From contig NZ_FNAE01000001.1 of the NCBI RefSeq assembly GCF_900101755.1, positions 496,001 through 560,000 of the forward strand: a stretch of 64,000 nt of DNA, written 5' to 3'. Both the position numbers and the translations under genes were made by a program. This document shows positions 41,409-51,054 of the stretch, one piece after another (positions within the stretch are counted from its first letter, which is position 1; every line of letters starts with the position of its first letter). The notes beneath the pieces are model-generated. The model did not search any database and was not told the DNA's origin. It worked only from the letters and a program-made list of their open reading frames with translations. The DNA comes from Ectopseudomonas alcaliphila (GTDB taxonomy: Bacteria; Pseudomonadota; Gammaproteobacteria; Pseudomonadales; Pseudomonadaceae).

Positions 41409-42038
41409 TTACAGCACCCCCATCAGGTAGACGACGGTAAACACGCAGATCCACACCACGTCGAGGAAGTGCCAGAACAGGCTGAGCAGCCCCACGCGCG
41501 TCTTGTTGGTGTCGGTCAGGCCACGGCTGCCAACCTGGAACATCAGCACCAGCATCCACAGCAGACCGGCACTGACGTGCAGGCCGTGGGTGCCGACCAG
41601 GGTGAAGAACGCCGACCAGTAGGCGCTGACCTGCGGCCCGGCACCTTCATGGATCAGGTGGCGGAACTCGTACAGCTCGATGCTGATGAAGGCCGCACCG
41701 AACAGGAAGGTGACGCCCAGCCAGCGCAGCACCGCGCCCTTGTCACCACGATAAGTGGCAAGCATGGCCATACCGTAGGTGATGCTGGAGAACAGCAGCG
41801 CGAAGGTTTCCACCAGCACCAGGTGCAGGCCCGGCCTGAGCATTTCCTTGGCGGTGGGGCCACCGGCGAAAGAATTGCTCAGCACCGCGAAGGTGGCGAA
41901 CACCGTGGCGAAGATCAGCAGGTCGGTCATCAGGTAAACCCAGAAGCCGAACAGCTTGATGCCACTGCTGTCGTGGTGGTGCTCATGACCATCGTGGCCA
42001 TGAGCGTCATGTGAGTAATGAGGTTCGTAAGCGGTCAT
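41409..42038 (-). CDS. cyoC: Cytochrome bo3 ubiquinol oxidase subunit III
   Basis: 209 residues; five membrane segments, as in quinol oxidase subunit III. A His-rich N-terminus ([20 protein letters not shown]) precedes [20 protein letters not shown]. Conserved features include [20 protein letters not shown] and [20 protein letters not shown]. The His-rich extension could bind copper or zinc, though such tails are common in CyoC. It starts 2 bases after the cyoB stop. Confidence 0.95.
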   Translation of the reverse strand: MTAYEPHYSHDAHGHDGHEHHHDSSGIKLFGFWVYLMTDLLIFATVFATFAVLSNSFAGGPTAKEMLRPGLHLVLVETFALLFSSITYGMAMLATYRGDKGAVLRWLGVTFLFGAAFISIELYEFRHLIHEGAGPQVSAYWSAFFTLVGTHGLHVSAGLLWMLVLMFQVGSRGLTDTNKTRVGLLSLFWHFLDVVWICVFTVVYLMGVL

Positions 42039-42040
42039 GG

Positions 42041-44035
42041 TTAGGCCTGTACGACTGCGTTGGCTTTGGTTTGCTTGTGCGCCTGCTCGATCCGCGCGAT
42101 CTCTTCGGGCTGCACGTAGTAGTCGATGTCATCGTCGTAGGAGCGCACGATGAAGCTGACCACGGCGCCGACCAGGCCAACGATGGCGAGCCACCAGATG
42201 TGCCAGATCATGGCGAAGCCGAAGGCGATGACGAACGCCGATACGATCAGGCCATTGCCGGTGTTCTTCGGCATGTGAATCGGCTCGTAGTGCTCAGGTG
42301 CAGGCATCAGCTCGACACCGTTCTTCTTCGCCTCATAGAAGGCGTCGATCTTGTCCGCCGTCGGGATGACCGCGAAGTTGTAGAACGGTGGCGGCGAGGA
42401 CGTCGCCCACTCCAGGGTGCGGCCGTCCCAGGGGTCGCCGCTCACGTCGACGTTTTCCTTGCGCTTGATGTAGCTGGTGACGAACTGCACCACGGTGAAG
42501 ACGATGCCGATACCGATCAGCACGGCGCCGACCACGGCCACCTGCACCCACGGCACCCAGGCCGGGTTGTCGAAGTGGTTGAGGCGACGGGTCATGCCCA
42601 TGAAGCCCAGCACGTACAGCGGCATGAAGGCGAAGTAGAAGCCGATCAGCCAGCACCAGAAGGAGTAGCGGCCGAAACGGTCGAGCAACTTGAAGCCAAA
42701 GGCTTTCGGGAACCAGTAGATGATGCCGGCCAGGTAGCCGAACACCGCACCACCGATGATCACGTTGTGGAAGTGGGCGATCAGGAACAGGCTGTTGTGC
42801 AGCACGAAGTCCGCCGCCGGCACCGCCATCAGTACGCCGGTCATGCCGCCGATGGAGAAGGTCACCAGAAAGCCCAGGGTCATCCAGGTCATGGCGTTCA
42901 ATTGCAGACGGCCACGGAAGATGGTGAACAGCCAGGTGAAGATCTTCACCCCGGTGGGGATGGCGATGATCGAGGTCATGATGCCGAAGAAGGCGTTGAC
43001 GCTGGCCCCCGAGCCCATGGTGAAGAAGTGGTGCAGCCACACCACGAACGACAGGATACCGATGGCCGCGGTCGCCCAGACCATCGAGGCATAGCCGAAC
43101 AGGGTCTTGCGCGAGAAGGTCGCCACCACTTCGGAGAACACGCCGAACGCCGGCAGGATGAGGATGTACACCTCCGGGTGACCCCAGATCCAGAACAGGT
43201 TGGCGTACATCATCGGGTTGCCGCCCAGCTCATTGGTGAAGAAGTGGAAATCCAGGTAGCGGTCCAGCGACAGCATCGCCAGGGTCGCGGTCAGCGGAGG
43301 GAAGGCGCCGCAGATCAGCACGCAGGTCACCAGGATGGTCCAGGTGAAGATCGGCATCTTCATCAGGCTCATGCCCGGTGCACGCATCTTGAGGATGGTG
43401 GCGATGAAGTTGACCCCCGTCAGGGTCGTGCCCAAGCCTGATAGCTGCATGCTCCAGATGTAGTAGTCCATGCCTACACCCGGACTGAACTTGATCCCCG
43501 ATAACGGCGGATAAGCCACCCAGCCGGTCTTGGCGAACTCGCCCAGGCCCAGCGACAGGTTGATCAGCAGCGCGCCGCCGACGAACAGCCAGAAGCTCAG
43601 CGAGTTCAGGTAGGGGAAGGCCACGTCACGCGCGCCGATCTGCAGCGGCACGACGATGTTCATCAGGCCGGTGACCAGTGGCATCGCCACGAAGATCAGC
43701 ATGATGATGCCGTGCGCGGTGAAGATCTGGTCGTAGTGCTCGGGCGGCAGGTAGCCCTGCCCGTCACCGTGGGCCATCGCCAGGTGGGTACGCATCATGA
43801 TCGCGTCGGCGAAGCCACGCACCAGCATGACCAGCGCGACGAGGATGTACATCACGCCGATTTTCTTGTGGTCCACCGAGGTGAGCCACTCGCTCCACAG
43901 GTAGCCCCACTTCCTGAAGTAGGTCACCGCCGCGAACAGCCCCAGACCACCCAGCGCCACCATGGCGAGGGTGATCATGATGATGGGCTCGTGGTACGGA
44001 ATCGCGTCCAGCGTCAGTTTTCCAAACATGTTCAC
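42041..44035 (-). CDS. cyoB: Cytochrome bo3 ubiquinol oxidase subunit I
   Basis: 664 residues, about fifteen membrane segments. Haem-copper oxidase ligands are all visible: [13 protein letters not shown] (low-spin haem His), [20 protein letters not shown] (CuB His and the cross-linked Tyr), [11 protein letters not shown] (CuB His pair) and [13 protein letters not shown] (haem O/b His). The quinol-site Arg/Asp/His region lies in the N-terminal helix of such subunits ([17 protein letters not shown]). It oxidises ubiquinol and reduces oxygen, pumping protons. The start overlaps the cyoA stop (ATGA). Confidence 0.97.
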   Translation of the reverse strand: MNMFGKLTLDAIPYHEPIIMITLAMVALGGLGLFAAVTYFRKWGYLWSEWLTSVDHKKIGVMYILVALVMLVRGFADAIMMRTHLAMAHGDGQGYLPPEHYDQIFTAHGIIMLIFVAMPLVTGLMNIVVPLQIGARDVAFPYLNSLSFWLFVGGALLINLSLGLGEFAKTGWVAYPPLSGIKFSPGVGMDYYIWSMQLSGLGTTLTGVNFIATILKMRAPGMSLMKMPIFTWTILVTCVLICGAFPPLTATLAMLSLDRYLDFHFFTNELGGNPMMYANLFWIWGHPEVYILILPAFGVFSEVVATFSRKTLFGYASMVWATAAIGILSFVVWLHHFFTMGSGASVNAFFGIMTSIIAIPTGVKIFTWLFTIFRGRLQLNAMTWMTLGFLVTFSIGGMTGVLMAVPAADFVLHNSLFLIAHFHNVIIGGAVFGYLAGIIYWFPKAFGFKLLDRFGRYSFWCWLIGFYFAFMPLYVLGFMGMTRRLNHFDNPAWVPWVQVAVVGAVLIGIGIVFTVVQFVTSYIKRKENVDVSGDPWDGRTLEWATSSPPPFYNFAVIPTADKIDAFYEAKKNGVELMPAPEHYEPIHMPKNTGNGLIVSAFVIAFGFAMIWHIWWLAIVGLVGAVVSFIVRSYDDDIDYYVQPEEIARIEQAHKQTKANAVVQA

Positions 44036-44949
44036 TCCTGCACCTCCGCTGCATCGTGCATGGCCGTGCTGTGGGAATCTTTCAGGGTCACGTACTGGCC
44101 GATCACCTTGTTGAACAGGTTGGGTTCAACCTGGCCGAAGTAACGGATCGGGTAGATCGGATAGCGGTGGTTGACCATCTCGCCCGGCTCGCCCACCTGC
44201 TTGAAGGCGGCGAAGTCCATGACCTCGGGCGACTGCTTGACCTTGTCGAGCCACTGCGCGAAGCCTTCGTCGCTGACCGAGTGGGTGGTGAAGCGCATGG
44301 CCGAGAAGCCTTCGCCGCTGAAGTTGCCGGACTGGCCGAAGAACTCGCCCTGTTCGTTGGCGATCAGGTTGAGCTGGGTACGCTGTCCGCCCATGGCGTA
44401 GATCATCCCGCCGAGCTGCGGGATCGACAGCGCGTTCATCACCGTGTCGGAGGTGATGTGGAAGGTCACCGGGGTCTTCTCCGGAATCACCAGCTCATTG
44501 ACCACGGCCACGCCCTGGTCCGGGTAGATGAACAGCCATTTCCAGTCGAGCGAGACGACTTCGATGTTCAGCGCCGGCTTGTCCGATTCGATCGGGCGAT
44601 AGGGGTCGAGCGAATGCGAGGTTTCCCAGATGATGACCGCCAGAACGGCGACGATGATCAGGGGAACGCCCCAGACGACCAATTCGATCTTGTGCGAATG
44701 TGCCCAGTCGGGCATGTAGGTGGCCTTCTCGTTCGACTCGCGGTAACGCCAGCCAAACAGGAAGGTCATGATGATCACGGGTACCACCACGATCAGCATG
44801 AGTCCGATGGAGATCAGGATCAGATTGCCCTGCTCGACACCGATCTGCCCTTTCGAGTTGAACAGTGCCCAGTCACATCCACCGAGCGCCGAGAAGGCAA
44901 TCGCCATCACCAACCAGCGCGCACAACGATGGTATTTCTCTTCTTTCAT
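44032..44949 (-). CDS. cyoA: Cytochrome bo3 ubiquinol oxidase subunit II
   Basis: 305 residues from the ATG at 44949. A lipoprotein signal ([13 protein letters not shown], Cys25) is followed by two membrane segments ([40 protein letters not shown]) and a periplasmic cupredoxin-like domain ([40 protein letters not shown]). CuA ligands are absent, as expected for quinol oxidases. GAAGG precedes the ATG. First gene of cyoABCDE. Confidence 0.96.
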   Translation of the reverse strand: MKEEKYHRCARWLVMAIAFSALGGCDWALFNSKGQIGVEQGNLILISIGLMLIVVVPVIIMTFLFGWRYRESNEKATYMPDWAHSHKIELVVWGVPLIIVAVLAVIIWETSHSLDPYRPIESDKPALNIEVVSLDWKWLFIYPDQGVAVVNELVIPEKTPVTFHITSDTVMNALSIPQLGGMIYAMGGQRTQLNLIANEQGEFFGQSGNFSGEGFSAMRFTTHSVSDEGFAQWLDKVKQSPEVMDFAAFKQVGEPGEMVNHRYPIYPIRYFGQVEPNLFNKVIGQYVTLKDSHSTAMHDAAEVQE

Positions 44950-45274
44950 GTCACGACCTTCAACTGAGTGATGCCCCACAGTCGGCTTCAGTCGCCGTGC
45001 GGCCCATCGAGCAAAAGGCCGGCAGCGGGAACTCAGAGCTTGAGCATCCGTGCAAGCGAAGCGGTAAAACCGTGGGGAGCGCCGATGTTGAAGGCTATGA
45101 CGGCCTCGCACAATTCATTAGCAGCCTACTTATGAGCACACTGACGGCCTCTCTGCGACATATTTCGCAACATTTACGCAAAGATTTGAAACACTTTGCA
45201 GCAAGAAGCCGGCAAAGAATCGAAGGGGTGCGACAAATGATCACAGCCCCGTTTTAGAGCTGTTTGTCAGCAAA

Positions 45275-45288
45275 TTGACAGGAATCAA
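45275..45288. promoter_or_regulatory. ANR/FNR-like box upstream of cyo
   Basis: TTGACAGGAATCAA matches the FNR/ANR dyad TTGAT-N4-ATCAA at nine of ten positions. It is 326 bases upstream of the cyoA ATG. As I recall, ANR represses cyo genes in Pseudomonas at low oxygen; the distance means that it would need a long 5' leader or serve another transcript. Confidence 0.4.
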
Positions 45289-45429
45289 TGACAAGAAAGA
45301 TGCCGCTAGCTGACAGCACGGTCGGCCTTGACATTGAGGAGATTTCGAGATTTTCGAATACGCAGGTGAGGAGCGTCAGCCTTGCGAAAGGCTGAGCGCA
45401 GAGCGGGGTCAAGTAGAGGCCGAGGACGG

Positions 45430-45852
45430 TTGGTGCTGTAGCCCGGATGCAATCCGGGGCGATTGAGCGCGGCCAAAAGCATCGCGGCTGAAGCCGCTCC
45501 CACGGGACTGTTGAACGTCTGCAGGCGCCATGCACCTGTAGGACGGGCTGGGCGGCATTCCGCTTCAACCGCGATAGCTCTGCCTGCTTCGCCCACGTGC
45601 AAACCAGGGCGATCCCATACCGGCCCCGGATTACATCCGGGCTACGCAAATGCGGCCGGCAACGCCTTCTGGGGAAATGACTGCGGCGGCCCGGCAGCCT
45701 TCCACCTACCCGTAGGAGCGGCTTCAGCCGCGATTGCTTTCCCTCGTACCCACATGCAATGCGAAACGCCTCGATATGCGCCCCGGATTCCATCCGGGCT
45801 ACGCAATGGAGGCCGGCGCGGCATCTGTGGGAGGGGCTTTAGCCGCGACGCT
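45430..45852. repeat. REP cluster of six elements
   Basis: The 976-base gap 44950-45925 holds the cyo promoter region, then REPs: GTAGCCCGGATGCAATCCGG at 45438; ATCGCGGCTGAAGCCGCTCC at 45481; CCCCGGATTACATCCGGGCT at 45624; GTAGGAGCGGCTTCAGCCGC at 45712; CCCCGGATTCCATCCGGGCT at 45781; GTGGGAGGGGCTTTAGCCGC near 45826. Two REP types alternate in both orientations. No gene is convincing in the gap. Confidence 0.85.
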
Positions 45853-45925
45853 CCTAGCCACTAAAACGGAATGCCACCCAGCCCTCCCCACCGCCGCAAT
45901 GGACGCTGAGCAAGGCGCTGCACAA

Positions 45926-46501
45926 CTACTTCCAGGCGCAATAACAGCCCACCGCCAACCCGCTGGCCAGGGAAACATGACGCCCCTGGGTCAGCGCATA
46001 GAGCACCGGCTCGACGAAGCTGTTGCTGGAGTTGCACACCAACCCCTCGCTATAAGGCCCGGCGTAGGCAAGGTTGCCATCGCGGTCCCAGATCGCCAGG
46101 GCCGGGCTGGCCGGCAGCGACTCCATGCCCTCGATGCTGGGCAAGGGCTTCATCCGCCCGCGCAGAAATGGCGCGAGCTCGCCTGTGCTGCCCGGCTTCT
46201 GCACGCTGTAGAACTCGACATCGGCATTGCGGTGCAGGCCGATCAGATAGCGCAGGTGCGCGTCGGTTTCCGCGTTGCAGGGGCAATCCGGATCCCAGAA
46301 ATGCACCACGCGAATGGGGCCGGGGCCTGCCATCGATGCCGGCAGCTTCAACTCGCCCTGACCGAAGATCACCGTCTGCTCGGCATAGGGCCGCAGATAG
46401 GCCGCGCCGCTAAGCCACCAGATCAACACCACCAGGCCAAGCGCCAACACGCAGAAACCCACCACCAAGTGCTTGAAGCTCAAGCGTTGCAGCAGGTTCA
46501 T
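45926..46501 (-). CDS. Membrane-anchored thioredoxin-like protein (DUF6436-like)
   Basis: 191 residues from the ATG at 46501 (MNLLQRLSFKHLVVGFCVLA), which overlaps the upstream gene stop in an ATGA arrangement. One N-terminal anchor (LVVGFCVLALGLVVLIWWLS) is followed by a periplasmic thioredoxin-like domain: IRVVHFWDPDCPCNAETDAH. The CPC spacing differs from the CxxC of thioredoxins, so it may not be a classical dithiol oxidoreductase. ALAIWDRDGNLAYAGPYSEG is the usual strand-turn region and a CYC near the C-terminus adds two more cysteines. Redox or metal partner unknown. Confidence 0.82.
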   Translation of the reverse strand: MNLLQRLSFKHLVVGFCVLALGLVVLIWWLSGAAYLRPYAEQTVIFGQGELKLPASMAGPGPIRVVHFWDPDCPCNAETDAHLRYLIGLHRNADVEFYSVQKPGSTGELAPFLRGRMKPLPSIEGMESLPASPALAIWDRDGNLAYAGPYSEGLVCNSSNSFVEPVLYALTQGRHVSLASGLAVGCYCAWK

Positions 46502-46761
46502 GGCTGATGGCCGAACTTGCGCAGGAACTGCTTCTCCATCTCCTGGCAACTTTCCTCGGTGAAGCTGCGCTCGGTGGCCTGCGCGCTTTTCCAGCAGGCT
46601 TCGATGGCCGCGCGCTCGGCCGCCTCGATCGCGCCATCCTGGGGGCGGGTCATGATGTAGATGAGGCCGGCAAAAATCAGTACGACAAAGGCCAGGCCGG
46701 CCAGAAACAGGCCCAGGCAGCCACGGCGCCCCAGCCCGGAGTTTTCTTCACTTGCGCTCAT
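46498..46761 (-). CDS. Small single-pass membrane protein
   Basis: 87 residues from the ATG at 46761 (MSASEENSGLGRRGCLGLFL); an ATG at 46779 adds six basic residues. One membrane segment (GLFLAGLAFVVLIFAGLIYI), then a periplasmic helical tail with two cysteines (AAIEACWKSAQATERSFTEE ... SCQEMEKQFLRKFG). It is coupled by 4-base overlap to the thioredoxin-like gene, so the cysteines may be that protein's substrate; this is a guess. Not assigned to a family. Confidence 0.75.
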   Translation of the reverse strand: MSASEENSGLGRRGCLGLFLAGLAFVVLIFAGLIYIMTRPQDGAIEAAERAAIEACWKSAQATERSFTEESCQEMEKQFLRKFGHQP

Positions 46762-46824
46762 CTTTCTCGGTTTCCGCATTCATCAGTGGTTGGCTCGCCC
46801 CAACGCCGGAGCGAGCGCCGATCA

Positions 46825-49800
46825 TCAACCTTCAACCAGCGTCCACTGCTTGCTCAGGCGCTTGTCCGATACAGCCATCTTCGTCCCCAGTTGCTGGGCA
46901 AACAGCGATACGCGGTACTCCTCCAGCATCCAGCGATACAGCGTGAGCTGCGGGTCGCGCTTGCCTTCCTGGGCATGTTTGGCAGCACGCGCCTTGTACT
47001 GTTCCCAGCAGCCTGTGATTTCGCCCGTCCACACGCGGTCGCGCTGCACCTGCGCACCGACCTTGTCCAGGCGCTGCTCGATGGCCTTGAGGTAGCGCGG
47101 GATTTCCTTGAGCCATTCGCCCGGCGTTTCGCGCACGAAGCCTGCATAGACCAGATTGGCCAGTTGCTGCTTGATGTCGTTGAGCGCCATGGCCTGGGCC
47201 AGGTCGATCTTGCCCTTGAAGCGCTTCTGCAGGCCGTGGTTGAGCTTGAGAATATCCAGCACCAGGCGGGCGATGCGTTCGGCATGCGCCGTCCAGTCGC
47301 CGCGCTTGCGCTCGGCCAGTTGCGCCAGGGCCGCACCGTCGCGCGGCAGCGTCGCTTCGCCGTCGAGGATGCAGGCATCCAGGCTGGCCAGCAGAATGTC
47401 CTCGACCAGCGCCTCGATACGGCCAATGTCGCGGTACAGCAGGCCCAGCTCAGTCAGCCCCGGCAGCTTGCCACGCAAGAACTTCGCCTGCTCGGCAAGC
47501 TGCTGCAGCAACAGACGTTGCAAGGCGCGGCGGTGCTGGAAGTCGGCCTCGGCCTGGGTCGGGAAGCGCCCTTCCTTGACCACTCCAGCCTCCTCCACCA
47601 ACGCCGGATAGACTGTCATGGAGAGGCCGGCGATCTTCTGCTGGGCCTTCTCGGCCACTTCGGCGAAGGCCTTGGCCTCCACCGTTTTCGGCTTGTCGCT
47701 CTGCTGTGGAATAGCCAATGCGGCTTGGCTGGCCTCGGCGAATCGTGCGGTCAGCTCGGCCAGATCACGGCCTTCGCCGAGGAACTTGCCACGGGCATCC
47801 ACCACTTCGATGTTCATCTTCAGGTGGTTTTCCAGGCTCTCAGCCGCTTCCGCCCAGGCCTCGTCGGAGACCCGTGCGCCGGTCATGCGCAGCAGCTCCT
47901 GGCCCAGGGCGTGCGGCAACGAACCCTGGCCGAACACCAGCTTGTCCAGCGCGGCGCCGACGAAGTCCGGCACCGGCACGAAGTTCTTGCGCAGCGCCTT
48001 GGGCAGGCCACGCACTAGGGCGATGCACTTGGCTTCCAGCAGCCCCGGCACCAGCCATTGCAGACGCTCTGCTTGTAATTGCGGCAGCAGCGGCGCCGGC
48101 ACCCGCAGGGTCACGCCGTCACGCGGGTGGTTGGGCTCGAAGTGATAGCTCAGCGGCAGTTGCAGCTCGCCGATGTGCAAGGTGTCCGGGTACTGCGCGG
48201 CGGTGATTTCCTTGGCATCGCGGGCCAGGGCGTCCTCCTCGCGCATGATCAACAACTGCGGGTCGGCGGCGCTGCCCTTCTTGTACCAGCTCTCGAAACT
48301 GGCGGCCTGGTAGATGTCCTGCGGGATGCGCGCCTCGTAGTAGCCGAACAGGGTTTCCTCGTCGGCAAGGATGTCGCGGCGGCGCGACTTGGCCTCCAGC
48401 TCGTCGAGGCGTTCGAGCAACTGGCGGTTGGCGGTCAGACAGCGCACGCGGCTGTTGATCTCGCCACGCACCAGGCCCTCGCGAATGAACATCTCGCGCG
48501 AAACCGGCGGGTCGATGGGGCCGTAATGCACCGGGCGACGCCCGACGACGATCATGCCGAACAGGCTGACCTGCTCGAAGGCCACCACCTGACCGCGCTT
48601 CTTCTCCCAGTGCGGTTCGAGAAAGTTCTTCTTCACCAGGTGGCCGGCCAGCGGCTCGATCCAGTCCGGCTCGATCTTCGCCACCATGCGCGCGAACAGC
48701 TTGGTGGTTTCCACCAGCTCGGCGGCCATTACCCAGTTGGGTTTCTTGCGTCCGATCACGCTCGATGGATGAATCCAGAAGCGCCGCTGGCGCGCACCGA
48801 GGTAGTCACCCTCCTCGGTCTTCTGGCCGATCTGGCTGAGCAGGCCGGCGAGAATCGCCTTGTGCACGGCGGCGTAGTTCTTCGCCCGCACCGCCGCTTC
48901 GCTGGCCTCGGCCTGCTGGCGGGCGATGGCATTGACGCGGGTGTCCTTGGTCGGAGCAACCGCCGCCTCGTAGGAGCCGGCTTGCCGGCGATCCGCCTGA
49001 CCATCATCGCCCGCAAGCGGGCTCCTACGGGCAGCATTGCCGCTCAACTGCAGCTCACGCGCGATCAGCACCAGTTGCCGGTGCGCATCGCGCCATTCGC
49101 GCAGGCGCATGTAGTTGAGGAAGTTCTTCTTGCACCAGGTGCGCAGCGGGTTGCTGCCCAGCTCCTGGCGCTTCTCCTCGAAACCGCGCCACAGGTTGAT
49201 CAGCGCGGCGAAGTCCGAGTCCACGTCCTTCCACTGCGCGTGTGCCTGGTCGGCGGCCTGCTGGCGATCCATCGGTCGCTCGCGCGGATCCTGGACCGAC
49301 AGCGCGGCGGCAACGATAAGGATCTCTTCGAGACTGCCCTGCTTGGCACCTTCCAGCACCATGCGCCCCAGGCGCGGGTCGATGGGCAGACGCGCCAACT
49401 GGCGGCCAAGGGGCGTGAGCTGGCTTTCGCGGTTGACCGCCGACAGCTCCTGCAACAGGTTGAAGCCGTCGCTGATCGCCTTGCCGTCTGGCGGCTCGAT
49501 GAAGGGGAAATCTTCGATGCTGCCCAGGCGCAGGTGCAGCATCTGCAAAATCACCGCTGCCAGGTTGGTACGCAGAATCTCCGGGTCGGTGAACGTCGGC
49601 CGACCGAGAAAATCCTCCTCGCTGTAAAGGCGAATGCAGATGCCCGGCTCGACCCGTCCGCAACGGCCCTTGCGCTGATTGGCGCTGGCCTGCGACACCG
49701 GCTCGATGGGCAGGCGCTGCACCTTGGCGCGGTAGCTGTAGCGGCTGATGCGCGCGGTGCCGCTGTCGATCACATAGCGGATGCCCGGCACGGTCAGCGA

Positions 49801-50868
49801 GGTTTCGGCGACGTTGGTGGCCAGCACGATCTTGCGCCCCGGCATGGGCGCGAAAATCTTCTGCTGCTCGGCCGGGGTCAGCCGCGCATACAACGGCAGC
49901 ACCTCGGTATGGCGCAGGTTGGCCTTGCGCAGCACCTCGGCCGCCTCGCGAATCTCGCGCTCACCAGGCAGGAACACCAGCACATCGCCGGGGCGCTGGC
50001 CCACGCTGCGCTCGTGCTCGGCGATCTCGTCCAGCGCGGCGAGAATGCCCTGGTCGATGGACAGATCATCGAGCAGGCGCTCGCCCTCCTCGTCCACCTC
50101 GGCCGCCAGCGGGCGATACCAGGTTTCCACCGGGTAGGTGCGACCGGACACCTCGATGATCGGCGCGTCATTGAAGTGCTTACTGAAACGCTCCAGATCG
50201 ATGGTCGCCGAGGTGATGATCAGCTTCAGATCCGGGCGACGCGGCAGCAGGGTCTTCAGGTAGCCGAGCAGGAAGTCGATATTGAGACTGCGTTCGTGCG
50301 CCTCGTCGACGATGATGGTGTCGTACTTTTCCAGAAAGCGGTCGTGCTGGGTTTCGGCGAGCAGGATGCCGTCGGTCATCAGCTTGATCAGCGTGCTGTC
50401 CTTGCTCTGATCCTCGAAACGCACCTGATAACCGACCAGCTCGCCCAGCGGCGTGCCGATCTCCTCGGCCACCCGTGTCGCCACACTGCGCGCCGCCAGC
50501 CGACGCGGCTGAGTATGACCGATCAGGCCATGCACGCCCCGACCGATCTCCAAACAGATCTTCGGCAACTGGGTGGTCTTGCCCGAACCAGTCTCACCGG
50601 CGATCACCACCACCTGGCTCTTCTCCAGCGCGGCCTTGATCTCGTCGCGCTTGGCGGCAATCGGCAGTGCATCGTCATAGCGCATCGCCGGAATGCTACT
50701 GCGCCGCGCCGTCACCTTGTCGCTAGACGCCTGAAAACGCTCCAGCCACTGCGCCAGCTTGGCCTCATCAGGGTGCTTCTGCAGCTCATGCAACTGCCGG
50801 CGCAAACGATGGCGCTCGGCGAGCATGACGTGGTCGAGGTTGTTCTGCAGCGTGGCGAGGTCAGTCAT
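46825..50868 (-). CDS. hrpA: ATP-dependent RNA helicase HrpA, with an in-frame REP insertion
   Basis: 1347 residues, DEAH-box helicase. Walker A GETGSGKTT at 91-99, DEAH at 188-191, LIITSATIDLERFSKHF near 218, LATNVAETSLTVPGIRYVID and QRKGRCGRVEPGICIRLYSE (motif VI), then OB and the long HrpA C-terminal domain (DUF3418). HrpA unwinds RNA and helps rescue stalled ribosomes. About residues 608-665 are non-conserved. They include a stretch (about 614-633) encoded by a REP palindrome, then a Lys/Ala-rich linker (VRAKNYAAVHKAILAGLLSQ restores the family sequence). The frame stays open, so the protein may still work. The gene is followed by the small membrane protein gene. Confidence 0.96.
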   Translation of the reverse strand: MTDLATLQNNLDHVMLAERHRLRRQLHELQKHPDEAKLAQWLERFQASSDKVTARRSSIPAMRYDDALPIAAKRDEIKAALEKSQVVVIAGETGSGKTTQLPKICLEIGRGVHGLIGHTQPRRLAARSVATRVAEEIGTPLGELVGYQVRFEDQSKDSTLIKLMTDGILLAETQHDRFLEKYDTIIVDEAHERSLNIDFLLGYLKTLLPRRPDLKLIITSATIDLERFSKHFNDAPIIEVSGRTYPVETWYRPLAAEVDEEGERLLDDLSIDQGILAALDEIAEHERSVGQRPGDVLVFLPGEREIREAAEVLRKANLRHTEVLPLYARLTPAEQQKIFAPMPGRKIVLATNVAETSLTVPGIRYVIDSGTARISRYSYRAKVQRLPIEPVSQASANQRKGRCGRVEPGICIRLYSEEDFLGRPTFTDPEILRTNLAAVILQMLHLRLGSIEDFPFIEPPDGKAISDGFNLLQELSAVNRESQLTPLGRQLARLPIDPRLGRMVLEGAKQGSLEEILIVAAALSVQDPRERPMDRQQAADQAHAQWKDVDSDFAALINLWRGFEEKRQELGSNPLRTWCKKNFLNYMRLREWRDAHRQLVLIARELQLSGNAARRSPLAGDDGQADRRQAGSYEAAVAPTKDTRVNAIARQQAEASEAAVRAKNYAAVHKAILAGLLSQIGQKTEEGDYLGARQRRFWIHPSSVIGRKKPNWVMAAELVETTKLFARMVAKIEPDWIEPLAGHLVKKNFLEPHWEKKRGQVVAFEQVSLFGMIVVGRRPVHYGPIDPPVSREMFIREGLVRGEINSRVRCLTANRQLLERLDELEAKSRRRDILADEETLFGYYEARIPQDIYQAASFESWYKKGSAADPQLLIMREEDALARDAKEITAAQYPDTLHIGELQLPLSYHFEPNHPRDGVTLRVPAPLLPQLQAERLQWLVPGLLEAKCIALVRGLPKALRKNFVPVPDFVGAALDKLVFGQGSLPHALGQELLRMTGARVSDEAWAEAAESLENHLKMNIEVVDARGKFLGEGRDLAELTARFAEASQAALAIPQQSDKPKTVEAKAFAEVAEKAQQKIAGLSMTVYPALVEEAGVVKEGRFPTQAEADFQHRRALQRLLLQQLAEQAKFLRGKLPGLTELGLLYRDIGRIEALVEDILLASLDACILDGEATLPRDGAALAQLAERKRGDWTAHAERIARLVLDILKLNHGLQKRFKGKIDLAQAMALNDIKQQLANLVYAGFVRETPGEWLKEIPRYLKAIEQRLDKVGAQVQRDRVWTGEITGCWEQYKARAAKHAQEGKRDPQLTLYRWMLEEYRVSLFAQQLGTKMAVSDKRLSKQWTLVEG
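48970..49028. repeat. REP palindrome inside the hrpA coding sequence
   Basis: GTAGGAGCCGGCTTGCCGGC at 48970 and GCCCGCAAGCGGGCTCCTAC ending at 49028 form facing arms of a Pseudomonas REP, each about 23 bases, separated by 13 bases. The element is read through in frame by hrpA. Confidence 0.85.
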
Positions 50869-51054
50869 CTGGATCGAGGCAATCAGGGCAAAGGCGGGAT
50901 TGTCGCAGATTCGAGCCCTGCACGCTGCCGAGAGAGAGTCCAGCCGGGATATCAGAGGTCGATCTACTTCTGCGAAAGCGGATATTGCTCAATCAATCAG
51001 CACTGATATTCTGCCTCTCATCTATTTGTCACATGGCTCCAACAGATGCATTTA

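Noticed and set aside
42011-43441. 476-codon plus-strand open frame
   Set aside because: Antisense to cyoB, of His/Asp/Glu/Arg low-complexity composition; cyoB is certain from its haem ligands.
45254-45793. Open frames of 130-260 codons in the REP cluster between cyoA and the thioredoxin-like gene
   Set aside because: They are made of REP sequence in alternating directions and lack ribosome sites or family resemblance.
48079-51006. 975-codon open frame on the plus strand
   Set aside because: It is antisense to hrpA along its whole length, rich in His/Gln/Arg/Leu as expected for the complement of GC-rich coding sequence, and has no recognisable domain.
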